Assembly (NCBI GenBank): GCA_023055355.1
Contig: JALJCS010000004.1
Location: 24,712,744-24,776,743 of the forward strand
Source: Agelaius tricolor
Taxonomy: Eukaryota; Chordata; Aves; Passeriformes; Icteridae
DNA length: 64,000 nt
Direction: 5' to 3'
This document shows, piece by piece, positions 39,616 through 51,345 of this stretch. Every line of letters starts with the position of its first letter. Within the stretch, counting starts at the first letter, position 1. Position numbers and translations under genes: made by a program. The notes below the pieces were generated by a model. That model was not told the DNA's origin. It saw only the letters and a program-made list of their open reading frames with translations, and did not search any database.

Positions 39616-39687
39616 GCATATCTTGATGAACTAGTAGAGCTCCACAGAAGATTAATGACATTGAGAGAGAGACATGTACTGCAGCAG
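39616..39687 (+). CDS. MLLT3: MLLT3 (AF9) first AHD exon
   Basis: 72 nt, phase 0 at both ends (acceptor tttttctag|GCATAT, donor CTGCAGCAG|gtgaga). It encodes [20 protein letters not shown] followed by VLQQ, the first helix of the ANC1 homology domain. The AHD is disordered alone and folds on binding AFF1/AFF4, DOT1L, BCOR or CBX8, linking AF9 to P-TEFb elongation or to H3K79 methylation. Compared with human AF9 only one residue differs: Val in place of Ile before LQQ, which is also the ENL residue. Loss of this exon would destroy partner binding. Confidence 0.98.
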
Positions 39688-42530
39688 GTGAGAAGCATTA
39701 TCATGCACTATCACAGTGCACTCATTGAAATTCTTAAGTCACATCTATTTCTATTTTGCTTCATTTAAAACTCTGTAATCACTTTTAGGTTATTGGTTAA
39801 AAACTCTGCTATCAATTTTTGTAGCCTTCAAACCTGTATAGTCCATAGAAGTCCTTTACCTCTTACACTGCAGTTTTGGGTATTTAATATTAAGTGTGTA
39901 ACTGTGTTGTCTCTCTAAATGACAAATTTAAAAAAAAAAAAAGCCTGAGATATATTTTTTGCCAGTTTGTTGTTATGTTTCTTAACATGCTGTATCAATA
40001 ATTATGGAAGCAGGATGGGAGAATGGACATAGCTGTGTACTGTCACTTGATAAAAATCTTGTTGCTTCTTTCCTTAAATTGACCAGCCTTGACTCAGAAG
40101 CAATTGAAGTGGGTTTTTTCCCATGGGAAGCAGAAAATATAAAATCAATGGAAAGCCCACTTTGAAGAAAAACGTAATATATTCCTTGAATCTTCTGAAG
40201 TCTTAGAATGCGTAAAATATGAAAGTGTCCAAACCAAAAAGGCTGCAAATTTATTGAAAGGTTATGCAATGGTAAGAGCAAAGAAAGTATTCTTGGCTTT
40301 CGGTGGTATTGTCAGGTACTGGATTGGATTGAAAATTGTGAAGATTAAACAGTAAGCATGGTCAACAAAGTAGATGCAATTTTAGCACAGATGGTTTTAT
40401 TATGTTTTAGAGATGTTGTAAAGAGGAAAATTTTTGCCACTTCTAAAAGATTGCAACCACTTGTTAAATTTTTCTACTAAGCATGTTAACAATATTTTGG
40501 AAGCTCCAGCATTAACTGCTTTGTTAGTTCAGGCTCCATATTGTGAGTAAAGATGAGAAAACTATTGAGAGGTCATTGAAAAGGAAAATCTTGGTTAAGG
40601 ACATTCTTAATTAAAGATGAATTTTGGTAGCTTTGTCAGATTTCATCTTATAACACACAGTGATGCATATTGGTTACCCTTCATATTTAAAGTATTGTTG
40701 CCTCCCAAGTTTCGTTTTTCTACAAAGGGAACCAAAGCATGCTTTCAGAATGGTAGCAGAGCCAAATTTTTATCTACATAGAGAAATAATTTTGAAGGAG
40801 GCTAAGATACAGGAATTGCAACACCCTATCCACTTCACATTTTTCATTGATTCTCAAAGACTTCACATTAAAACTGAATCTGGAAATGACACTGTATTGT
40901 AAAAAATCCCACCTTGTCTTTGCTTCCTGAGCGCTCATTTCCCCAGTTACCCAACGCATAGCTTCCAAATGGTATTGCTTCTGATTCACATCAGTGGCCA
41001 GTACTGCTGTTACCAGTGCAGAACTGAGCCACTGTCCCAGCCTGGACAGTCAGGACACGAACTCAGCTTTCACTGGGGCTGTTTGGACAGCCTTCAGACC
41101 ATAGGGCTTACGTGGCTTATTGTGGAATTTTGGAAAAGAAAATCAACTTCAAAACATTTTGTACAGAGCAAATACACAAACAAGCAGGAAACCTTCTCTT
41201 TTTTTTCCCATGATGATGGTCTAGAGCTTTTGAAATCCTGACAGGATAAGCCTGGAGTAGCCAGATCTGACTCCACAACTGAGCCTGATCTGAGAAGGGG
41301 CTGGGACTAGCAAAATACTTTCCTATTGGAATTATTAGGCCATCCTAAGAAATACTTTCCAAGTAAGTAAAGTGCTTCAAGTCAAACACCTCATTGTCTT
41401 TCTCACTGGCAGCATTTATTTGGTGATGAAATATTTGTCTTTATTCGAAAAATAATGGGTTTGTCCCCTAAATTGTGTTCATTCTAATATTAGAGTACTG
41501 TTATAGTAAGCTTTGTGGGAGCTTACTAATACAAGGAAAAAGTCATGCGAAGAGAAACATAACTGAGCTGAAAATTTAGAGTATCCTAGTCTGAGTAAAT
41601 GAAAAAGAGCAGTATACTCTTGTGCGTTTTAAACTAAACTTTTTTTTTCCCCTCTTGAGACAATTTGTCAAACCAGAGAAAGCATTTATTCATGAACTTT
41701 GCCTCACAACTTGCATTAGGAGTGAGGCATTTAATGCTGTAATCCATGATTACTTATACATTATTATTTACATTATGAAAGTTTGGTTGATGTAGAACTG
41801 GTGTTGCCTTCCTGGGGGAAATTGTTCTTGCAGATTGTTTCCCGTGTTTCAGAGCGTTTGCAGGCTGTTGGTACAGCCCCAGTGAAAGCTGGATTTATGG
41901 CTAGGCTGTGCAGGCTGGGACAGGGATTCAGCTCTTCTGGGAACACCATGATGCTGGCTACAGAAGTCTACCCGGAGTCAGTGGAAGAGCCAAATTACTT
42001 ACCTGTTAGGCTGTCTGCACTAGTGGATGGTCTATGGTGCTGTAAAACAAAACACAGCTTAGTTTTAAAGCCTTTAATCCTTTAACATTCTGCAACTCAT
42101 TAATTCATATGATTTTATCCATTTATAGAAATATCTTCCCAACACTGAATGGATAACTTGCAGAGAATCAGTGCTTCTCTACATTAAAAATAATCTTCCA
42201 TCCCATCTTAAATGTCCTTACTGCTTTGCAGCTATGTAGTTAATGTAAAATACTTCCAGTGTGCACAGAAATTCAAAAGATACAGAGCTGAGAAAGTCTC
42301 TAGGAATTAATATGAAACTTCTATACTAAGAAATACATAGAGATTGTAGGAAGTACAGAAGTACAAAGGTGAGAACATCAAGGTGTAAAACTGCGTAATG
42401 GGATTGTGGTTACTGCATGAGAAGAGGGATCAAATGCATAAATATGCAACAGAAAACTCTAGACAGCTGCAAGAGTTTTAGAGGTGTTGGTGTTGAGGTG
42501 GAATGGTGATGGAGTCGTGTTGGCGGCTGA

Positions 42531-42538
42531 ATGGCGGC
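42531..42538 (+). promoter_or_regulatory. Possible YY1-type motif
   Basis: ATGGCGGC occurs within ctgaATGGCGGCtg, matching the core of the YY1 binding motif, and a second ttggcggctg lies just before it. CpG dinucleotides are rare in this intron, so the cluster stands out. This is motif evidence only, and chance occurrence is quite possible. Confidence 0.25.
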
Positions 42539-43120
42539 TGTCATCTTGTTAGTTTATGTTAGGGCAGGTAAGTCTCTTGCACAGAGACTTTCAAAGACTT
42601 GCAAAAGAACAGTGAAGGCATTGATACAGTGTAAAAGCATGGGCTTTTTAAACTTACACTGAGGGACATGAAAAGGATTTTCTTTTTAAATTTTTTTTCC
42701 AATCTCAGTTGTTACCAAGTCCATAGGCATGACAGCAAATAGGAATGCAGCCAAATTGAGAAATGAGAAAAATGTATCTTTGTGAATGTGGCTCTTTCCC
42801 AATAGAGGCATTCTCTTTGAGACACTTTGTTAAAGGAAGCTGAGAAAGAGAGAAAACAGGAGAGACGTGATACTACACTGCAAGTGCCCAGATACATAAT
42901 GAATTCTGATGTTAGGTGCTGCTTACAAACATACAAGAATTGCCTGAGAGGGAAAAGATATGTGAAGAACATTTGACCAAGAAATCAGTCCTGTGAGCAG
43001 TTTTTATAGGAATATTGGACTGTGGCAAGACAGATGTTGGTCAGAAATCATGTTTACAAAGAAATTCCTCTACCACATCTTTCACTGTAAGGAAAGAGGT
43101 TTGAATTCACAGTGATGAGG

Positions 43121-43437
43121 CCTTTCTCTTTTTCTCTTTTTCTCTTTTTCTCTTTTTCTCTTTTTCTCTTTTTCTCTTTTTCCTCTTTTTCCTCTTTTTC
43201 CTCTTTTTCCTCTTTTTCCTCTTTTTCCTCTTTTTTCTCTTTTTTCTCTTTTTTCTCTTTTTTCTCTTTTTTCTCTTTTTTCTCTTTTTTTCTCTTTTTT
43301 CTCTTTTTTTCTCTTTTTTTCTCTTTTTTTCTCTTTTTTCTCTATTTTCTCTTTTTTTCTCTTTTTTCTCTTTTTTCTCTTTTTTCTCTCTTTCTCTCTT
43401 TCTCTCTTTCTCTCTTTCTTTTTCTTTTTTTTTTTTC
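43121..43437. repeat. Long pure pyrimidine (CTTTTT-type) microsatellite
   Basis: About 317 bp with essentially no purine on the + strand, apart from one A near 43345. It is built of successive blocks with changing units: TTTTTCTC, then TTTTTCCTC, then TTTTTTCTC and TTTTTTTCTC, then TTTCTCTC, ending in a T run. Such homopurine-homopyrimidine mirror-like tracts can form triplex (H-DNA). In the sense transcript it is a long polypyrimidine run that could bind PTB-type proteins; that is inference. It lies 3.3 kb upstream of the final exon. Open frames on both strands here are low-complexity artefacts. Confidence 0.97.
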
Positions 43438-45917
43438 TGAAATCAGATATTAATGCAGAATATCCAATACATTCAAATGAATTTGGCTGGCTAAAGCAGT
43501 GTTTGTAACTCTGCATTTTCAGTGAAGAAAATGTTAGCACGACCCCATGAAAGGCAGCAACATTTCTGGTAACTTTTTGTCTTGTTTTGTGACATCAGAA
43601 GTCATATCTTCAGCTGGTTAAAAATCCAAAAGCCAGTGCATTAGGCAGCACAGGCTTAAGGAAGAAATTGGAGTTTGTAGCATGGCTGAAAACTAGGTTG
43701 CTCATGTTCTGAAGGTGCTTAACTTCAGATGGCAACTATCTTCTTAGAATTTTCTGCCAGGGGCAGCTTGGAGGTCTGGAAACTATCACATGGCCTAAAA
43801 CCCTCCATAAATTGAAAAATGACTGTCATTAGTTGCACATTGGCTTCCTTATACAAACACACTCATTTGCTTGTTTAAAGGCTGATAAATAGTTACACTA
43901 TGATGGATAATGATGAAACTGAGCTGGAGAGACATTATGTAAACAGAGACGTAATTTACTGCAGAAAAGCAAAGCTTATACAGCAGGACAAATGGGATAT
44001 TTTTGTTCTTTGCAGCCTGAGCTTTTGGAATAAAACATTTTAATGCTGTGTTTTTAATGTTACAACTGTCAGATTTCCTAGCAGCTAATCTCAACCTTTT
44101 ATTCTTTTGAAGAATTTCTGAATAGCACAGGGATGCATATGCTAATACTGTAAGTCATGAATTCCTCATTGACTGGCACACAGGCAGGTGTTTTTCATTG
44201 GGCTGTCTGGGTTTATCTTGATACATTTTTGTACATCCATTAAAGCCTTTGGGGTTCATTTCAGTCATTTGCCAGGTGCCCGGACATAGCGACTGTATCT
44301 CTTGGGGGCTGGATATTTAAAATGTTTATGTTTCCCTTGACCTAGAGCTTAAAAGCCAAAAGCAGAACTTGATCAATAGAAGTCCTTATCCATTTCTTAA
44401 AATATGCAGCACTGTTTAAAAATACATGTGTTAACACTTTCACATAATCTTTGTTTCTAAAATCAAGTATATTGCAGTGGGGTTTATTAGGGGTAGTATT
44501 CTTCCACAGTAACACAAGGAAGCGATAGACAGAGTTGTTCAATGTAGCTGTATTTTCTTGGCCACTGCTTCTGTAAACTTCTTGTGCAGCCATGTATTTG
44601 CCTCAGTGGATATCAGTGGATATTCAGATAGCAAGCCCAAGATTAGATTCCAGACTTTACAAAAGGAGGCTGGATTGACTACTTACCTTTGCTTCTCTCT
44701 TAGACGAGGATCAAGAGAGTGGCAAAAATGAGAACAATAATACGTATCAAAGTTTGCTTCCGGTATCAATCAGTTTTTTCACGCTGCATTATTTTTTTCC
44801 TCGTGTCAATTGCAGAACAACAGTAGGGGATGGAAAAGTGTTGCAAGAATCTGTGAATCAACAAGTGGACAAATGAAGTTAGTAATTTCAGATTAAAAAT
44901 TCCTATATGGAAAAGAAGTTGAAAGCAAGAGGTACAAGAGGTGTGCTAATAAAAGCGAGATTTTTTTCCAGGTGCTTTCAGAATTATGGGCAGCTGTAAA
45001 CCAAATTAAGCAGATTTTATTTTTATATTTTCCCATCTTTGAAAATAAAGGGTAATTGAAAAGGGAGATTTTTATTGTAACAAGCATTCCCCTTTTATTA
45101 TTTTATCTTGTATCCATTCTATTTTATCTGTTTTTGCTTGTGTCATTCCATGCCTGACAATACACATTTCATATTTCATTTATCGTTTACATAGTCTTTA
45201 ATTCTGTGGTCTGAGAAGAAAAAATATCTGTTTATGTAATGACATGGAGGGTGGAAATCTACAAAATATTTAGTTTAAATTAATTGTTCTTTGTGAAGTT
45301 GGTTATTGCTAACAGATTTGTCTTTTTAAGGTACATTCTGTAACCCATGTGTGCATACATCTCTATCTCCTCCAGCTGTGGAAAAGGAATTGCAGTCAGA
45401 GTAATAAAGCTCAAAACAATCAAGGAGCATCTCGCAGTAGTGTTTCAGTGGAGGTGTATGTGGAAGCCCCAGAACTAAATGGGTTTCAAATTGGAGGTTG
45501 CAGACAGGATTTGCAGTGTAGCCTGAATGCTGCACGAGGGGTGGTTGGAAGGACTGAGAAGAGCAGTGTTGTTATTTGAGTCCATGAGCTACCCAGAGGC
45601 CACTGCAGGGTGGAGTGCTTTTCTGTGTGCCCTTGGCATGTCTGTCTCTTGGAATGAAACCACACATAAGAGATTTATAGCAGCCATGTGTTGGCACTTT
45701 GTTAGCCCTCTCTGACAAATAATGCTTTGGCTTTTCAAGATGCTCAATGTGGTTTTTTTTGAGGTAGGTATGCATCACGAACTTGAAATATCTGAAGTTA
45801 TTTTTATAGTAATTGTGTTGAGTATGACCACTCTTCAAAAATAAAGACTACAGTTTAATGACTAAAAATGTTACAACTGCAGAAATGCACAAGTTAGCTG
45901 TCTACTGTTGATTTCAT

Positions 45918-46060
45918 GGAAATGTAGGATGGTTAAGTTTGGAAGGAATCTCTGGAGGTCACAAGGACATGTAGAGCCAATTGCCTGGGACTATGTCAAA
46001 TGACTGAAATATCTCTAAGGATGAAGACCCCACAACCTAAGTGATGTTATGACCTTGCTG
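45918..46060 (-). mobile_element. Old CR1 3'-end fragment
   Basis: The + strand reads aaatgtaggatggttaagtt, tggaaggaatctctggaggt, tgcctgggactatgtcaaat, then atatctctaaggatgaagac and cccacaacct. This is the reversed 3' end of a diverged CR1. It is truncated, and both ends are approximate. Confidence 0.75.
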
Positions 46061-46694
46061 GGAGTCCGTCCATGGTTTGTTTGGCAAAAAAAAAAAAAGA
46101 TTTAACTGTGTTACCCAAAAAGTGACTACTACTATGTGAACTAACAGCTCATGTAAGATCTCTTGGGGTTTTTTTGGTTTGTTTTTTTTTTTAATTATAG
46201 GGACTGGACTCTCTAAGGATTTATTTCTTTTCCTCATTTGCAGAAAGGTTTATGTAATTTATTTCCTAATGTAACCTGCTTAGCAGCTATGCACATAATA
46301 AATATTCCAGATATCTACCTGGAATTTTTAATTATTTGTTTGAGCTTAAGGGTATAATGTTGCCCCTTCCTCCCTTATTTTTTAAACTGAATTAGAAAAT
46401 AAGCAGATTTTCTTTGAACATTTGAAAAATATATTGTCAATGCTAATGTTTGCAGCAACAGCAGACAGGTATGCTGACATTATGGTTGATGATGATCTTA
46501 AAAATAAACCAAGATACTATAATCTGAACAATAATGCATGTCAGAAAGGAAGTGAATGATAAGGGTAATGGTTAAATCTGCAAGTATTGGGGCAATTTGG
46601 CTCATGTTAGGCCTTTCATATGGTACTTGTTTATACTAACAGCAGGCGCGTAAAACTGCTGGAATTTCCAATTGCATCTTTTCTTTTCTTTCAG

Positions 46695-46826
46695 ATAGTA
46701 AATCTTATAGAAGAAACTGGACACTTTCATATCACAAATACAACCTTTGACTTTGATCTTTGTTCACTGGACAAAACCACAGTCCGTAAACTACAGAGTT
46801 ATCTGGAAACATCTGGAACCTCCTGA
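46695..46826 (+). CDS. MLLT3: MLLT3 (AF9) terminal coding exon, AHD C-terminal part
   Basis: The acceptor ttttctttcag is followed by 43 codons and a TGA stop at 46824-46826. The residues begin [20 protein letters not shown], continue [18 protein letters not shown] and end TSGTS, as far as I recall identical to the human AF9 C-terminus. This is the hairpin and last helix of the AHD. Together with the exon at 39616-39687 it makes the intrinsically disordered docking module for AFF scaffold proteins, DOT1L, BCOR and CBX8. The open frame extends upstream of the acceptor to 46620, but that part is intron. Confidence 0.98.
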   Translation: MVNLIEETGHFHITNTTFDFDLCSLDKTTVRKLQSYLETSGTS

Positions 46827-47546
46827 GGATTCAGCATATGGCTGTGTCAAAAACTGTTCTTTAAATGATGTATGCAGAATGATGCGACCAAAATGGAGGG
46901 GAAAAAACCAAAAACCTCTTCAGCTTTTTTTTTTTCCTTAAAGCCAGTCTCTTGATAAGGGAGAGCAAAAGTGACCAGACTCAGAGGACCACTCTTCTCA
47001 AGAAGAAAATGCTCTGGAAGAGTTTGCCTGGGTAGCCTTGAAAAACAAACACAGAAAAACAAACAAAAATACTTGTTCTTAATGAATGTGTATGATATCA
47101 TGTATCTCTCTCTGTGGTGTTCAAGTCCACAAGATGAATGCATGTTCAACACACTGCCTTACTACATAACTGATCTATTTATTATTGCATACATGTATCT
47201 TAAAGTCAATGAGTCACTGAGTGACACTACCAGATATTGCAAGTAGTGGGGTCCCTTGTGTGCTATTTTGATGCAGTACTTTCACAAGCCTAGTAACCTT
47301 ATTCACATTGAAATGCCACTTCTTGCTATCTTTCTTTAGTCAATTAAAACACTACAGTCTTGATTCCACCTCTGCAGTTCTGGGAAACAAGATACAAATG
47401 TGGCGACCAAGCAGTGGTCCTGTATTTCATTTCCTGTCTACCACAGTAGGGTGGACTGCAAGTCCTTGATTCTATCCACTTACTGATATTGACTGGTTAA
47501 AAAGTGCACCAAATAGGTTCATGTGACTTGCTGTCTAGCCTCAGTG

Positions 47547-47552
47547 AATAAA
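47547..47552 (+). terminator. MLLT3: AATAAA, proximal, weak candidate polyadenylation signal
   Basis: AATAAA about 720 bp after the stop codon. There is no marked GT-rich stretch in the following 40 bp, so it is a weak candidate. Confidence 0.25.
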
Positions 47553-47974
47553 TCAATAAGACTTTTAACAAAAAATGCTATGTATACTGTCCTGAATCTG
47601 GCAACTCTTTCAGTCTACATTTTTGTGTCCATTTAAATGTTGCAAAATTAAATATATATTAGAGTGAAGGTGTTCTGCAGGAGCTCATGATAAAAGAAAA
47701 AGTACTGGTCCTGTCTTTAAAGAACATGTTGTAGAAAATTCTTAATTTGGGGCTATTTATTACTTTGAGTTTCAACACTCTTCTGCTGTGTGTGACTCAC
47801 TTCTACCATAAAACTTTTTGCATAACATTTTTGGTCGTTCATATAGTAAATGATCTGCTTAGTTTGTTTTGGGGATTTTTTTCTGATTTAGTTGGTTTTT
47901 TTACAACTGCTAAATTAAAACCTTTTGTTTGAAAAGAAGAAAAAATGTTGTTATACACTTAAATGAATACATGA

Positions 47975-47980
47975 AATAAA
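47975..47980 (+). terminator. MLLT3: AATAAA with GT-rich downstream element
   Basis: AATAAA followed within 20-35 bp by tctgtatgtgtgtttatata, a good GT-rich downstream element. It is the best-formed polyadenylation site near the stop codon and predicts a 3' UTR of roughly 1.17 kb. Confidence 0.5.
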
Positions 47981-47992
47981 ATACATGTATGA

Positions 47993-48075
47993 TATCATCT
48001 GTATGTGTGTTTATATATACACGTGTACCACACCTGTGTATATGTGTATACATACACACATACATGCACATATGC
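47993..48075. repeat. Alternating TG/TA/CA low-complexity stretch
   Basis: Mostly alternating pyrimidine-purine steps (gtatgtgtgtttatatatac, then tgtgtatatgtgtatacata). It may adopt Z-DNA or cruciform forms and supplies the GT-rich element of the signal at 47975. Confidence 0.7.
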
Positions 48076-49465
48076 TTTTTAAACTTTGCAGATTTTGGTA
48101 TCTGTTGGTAACCTTATTGTGTTTCCAGAAGAATTTCTTGTCTATAAAAATGAGTATTCTTTCATACCATCCATTATTTCTTGAAATCAGGATCCTTGTT
48201 TATGCCTGATCAAATGAGAGGATGTATACTCAGTTTCACATCAATGCTTCATGCTCTCATATTGCTGATGGTTTCTTGATGAAATCATTGCCTTTATATG
48301 AAAAATTCAAACTCTTAAAGGACAAGAGAAAATAATAATTTTAAAATTACTTCTGGATGCAAAGGTTTATTCAGGTTTACCAGACTGATAAATGTATCTT
48401 GTTGCTAGACTGGCCAGTATGTCATGTGTATGCTTATTATGCCACATGTAGTCTCTATGTGTAGAGCTAAACAGTACTATCTTTATGACTTACTGTTTAA
48501 TGTGCACAGTTTGTGCAGCACTGAAAAACTATTGGGGTTATTTCTTATTCAGATGGTAAATCTTAATACTGTTTCTTTAAGTCCAAAGAAAATTTTACAC
48601 TTTACTCTTTTTGAAAGGGCACGATACATATTGGGTTGGGGGGCTTTTTTTCTTATTTAAAATGTTGTTTGATCATACTCCGCAGGAAGTCCTCCTTAGG
48701 CTTCTGAAGAATAAGTGTACTTTTTCAGTAATGTTATGACTCTTATTGATGATTGGCATGAAGCATACTTGAAGCGTTTTGTTGTTCTTTTAAGTCCATG
48801 TCTTAATGTGCAATTGGGGAGGGGATGGAGGACTGGGAGTGTAATGTTAACTTTACTATTGACAAAAGGCAGGTGACGATGGGGAAGGGAAAAGGGGTGC
48901 ATGTAAAGGGGATAAACTTCAATTTTTATTGATTGTTTTATATAAAAATGTTTGGTAATCTAAAAGCAACTTTAAAAACCTTTGGTCTACAAATGTGTGT
49001 TCAACTTTCCTGTCTTCTAGGTATACCAGATGTATATGGAAATTTGTCCACTTGGACTTTTCTAAGTCTTGTGGTAAAGACTCATTGAGTTTCAGAAGGG
49101 GATACTTCTAGTACAACTATTGCACTGTTTTTTTAGAAATGGTGAAATGAATCATTTTACCCTTAAAATACCAGATAAGCTTTATTGTACACTGAGAACA
49201 GGGGTGGAGGAAAGGAAAAACTAGATAATAGGCATAAAAGAGAGATAACATCAATTACAGTATCAAATCAGTGCTGAATTTCATGCAAACTGTGGATGAT
49301 CCTTAAACTCTTAAATTTTCTAATTCAATGAGAGAGAGAAAATAGACTGTTGGTGTCAAGGTGTGCGTTGACTTGTTCACAAAACTCTGATAGAATTAGA
49401 GTGACTAAGTTTTGATCTAAATTTTAAAGTTAGCTATTTTCATCTAATTTTGTATATGGAAACAA

Positions 49466-49471
49466 AATAAA
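49466..49471 (+). terminator. MLLT3: AATAAA, intermediate candidate polyadenylation signal
   Basis: AATAAA in gaaacaaaataaaactatg, followed by a T-rich stretch (ttcatgtttctctt) about 25-40 bp on. It would give a 3' UTR of about 2.7 kb. Confidence 0.3.
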
Positions 49472-50240
49472 ACTATGTTCACCTAATTTCAGACATTCAT
49501 GTTTCTCTTAAAGGAAAAACAAGAAGACACCCTTCCAAGTCTTTAATGTCTATGAGCATTGATCTTTGGGATGGGTTAAAGTGTTTTGGCAACAAATGTT
49601 TTGAAGTCTTACTTAGCATAAAGCTGTTTAAAACAGTTATATAAGAGAATTTGGACCAGACAGAGTTTAGCAGTAAGTTCCAATATCTAGAGTAATTCTC
49701 AGCATGAGTCACTGTTACTAGAGCAGTAGTTGTATCCAGTAGCAAAGACAGTTTTCTCACTAGAAACTTTCCTCCTCAGAAAGTGGATGTCCAATTCGGT
49801 AGACAACTTAAAAAAAAAATTATTTAATTTTTTTTACAAATTGTGATCAGCTGAGAGGCTTTATAAAACTTCCAGTATCATCTAAATTTGAAGGCCATCT
49901 TAGTCCTTGCTAAAGAAAAAGAGCTAGAAAGGAGGAAGGGGCCTCCTTTCCTCCTCTCATACAGTAAAGTGAAGAGAGTCTTCCAAGGTAAAACTAAATC
50001 TGTGCTCAGTCTTCAGCCTTTGGACTGTAAGAAATGGTTGATCATTTCTCTCTCTCTTCATTGGTTTGGTGTTTTTAGAAAAGTCTATGCTCTCAATTTC
50101 AGAAACAAAATGCACACAGTACAGTGCATTTGGAGAGCCCAGTATATTTCTATTAAAATTTCTTTTAGTCTCTGGGAAGGAAATTACAAGTTCTTGGGTT
50201 TTGCCTGGCCCATTGTTCTTCTTTCCCATTCTCACAGTGA

Positions 50241-50246
50241 AATAAA
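50241..50246 (+). terminator. MLLT3: AATAAA, distal candidate polyadenylation signal
   Basis: AATAAA in gtgaaataaagtac, followed by tagtttgagtccttggtcct, moderately GT-rich at the usual distance. It would give a 3' UTR of about 3.4 kb. It is the last good signal before the repeat-bearing intergenic sequence. Confidence 0.4.
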
Positions 50247-51302
50247 GTACTTTCACAATCTAGTTTGAGTCCTTGGTCCTTACTGGGTATAATCTTCCTT
50301 TCCTAGGAGCTGTACCAGTGTTTTGGGGTCTCTTGAATGACCCATTTGTTCCAAGACCTGTCACTTAGTTTGCAAAATTGATGGGGAAACTGTAGAATTG
50401 CCTGAAGTGAAAATTGCCTCATTCATTAGGTTTTGTTGTATGCATTATCTTACTCCAGACACTGCACTGATGGTAGGATTTTTGATTTGTTCGGATACAC
50501 CATATCTCATCTTTTACCACTTGCAGTTTGATGACAAACTATCATTTAGTAAACTCCTTTTTCAGTCTACAGAGTCTGTTTTGCGTTTGCTCATTGGCCT
50601 GTGGTTTACAGAAATTAGGCATCACGATGAAAATTTTGTCAGCTTTTCACCCACAGCAGGAGCTAGGAGGAACTACAGAAATAAGCAGCAAAATAAGAGA
50701 TGTTCCAAAGTTTAACAAGTGTGAGGCATGTGTTTTAATGAGCCTCAATAGTTTTCTTAATTGTCAAGCAGTATACAGTAGAATGCAGTGTACACCAGGA
50801 GGCTACTCTATACACTGTACGGAGTCTTACTGCTGGGCATAAAAGCCTTCCTAACAGATGACAGGGACTAAAACACATATATCTGCAGTGCTTTTGTGCA
50901 TGCTTGGAAGTTAATCAGTGTATTAATGCTGCTAAACCAATGACATTTACAAGGCTGGCTCTGTGTCTGGACAGATAAATTAACATCAAAGCACACTCAC
51001 TCTAAGAGCCTTGCATTTGATTGAGCAGCAAGAAATGATACTGTGACTAGAAAGGAAAGAGAAGTATAACTACAGTGAGAACAAAGCCCTGGGGTGTGGG
51101 GTGGAGTGGGGAGAAAGAAAAAAAAAGGTGTAAAGAAGAGATGCAATAGTACAACTGCCTTGGTTTGTTACTGTAAAATCTGCAGTTGTTGATGAGTAGA
51201 GACAGAGATGGAGATTGCAGCAACATAAAAAAATTTAGGTGTTTTATTGTTTGGGATGCTAATATCAGTTTCACATTTGTTTCAGTATTCTATCTGACTT
51301 AC

Positions 51303-51345
51303 ATTCTATGTTTTACCTCAGCCAGGCTGAGATAAAACATAGAAT
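51303..51345. repeat. Near-perfect 43-bp palindrome (21-bp arms)
   Basis: attctatgttttacctcagc(c) at 51303-51323 pairs with 51325-51345 around a single A, with one mismatch (acc against ata in the complementary arm). It would extrude as a cruciform or form a tight RNA hairpin. No transposon ends were recognised. Confidence 0.88.

Larger units (their letters stand above)
39688..46694 (+). other. MLLT3: MLLT3 last intron, 7.0 kb
   Basis: Runs from donor gtgaga to acceptor cttttctttcag. It contains the 317-bp pyrimidine tract at 43121-43437, an old CR1 fragment near 45.9 kb, a possible YY1 site near 42.5 kb and otherwise unique sequence. A somewhat GC-richer patch at 40925-41110 and a 100-codon open frame at 41783-42085 are unexplained but show no domain. 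Confidence 0.8.
46827..50260 (+). other. MLLT3: Probable MLLT3 3' UTR
   Basis: It follows the stop codon directly, with no further coding potential. The shortest well-formed end is the signal at 47975 (about 1.2 kb of UTR). Further AATAAA signals at 49466 and 50241 would give about 2.7 and 3.4 kb. Human MLLT3 has a long 3' UTR of several kilobases, so the longer forms are plausible. No repeat family was recognised in it, which fits a retained UTR. The true end cannot be fixed from sequence alone. Confidence 0.6.

Noticed and set aside
41783..42085. 100-codon frame in the last intron
   Set aside because: No recognisable domain, and its phase and position do not fit the continuous AHD between 39687 and 46695.
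43082..43540. 152-codon minus-strand frame rich in Lys/Glu/Arg, and a Phe/Ser frame on the + strand
   Set aside because: Both are direct translations of the pyrimidine microsatellite, with no splice or start context.
49888..50268. Overlapping frames of 126 and 99 codons on opposite strands
   Set aside because: They lie in the probable 3' UTR, have no recognised domain, and overlapping opposite frames suggest chance absence of stops.
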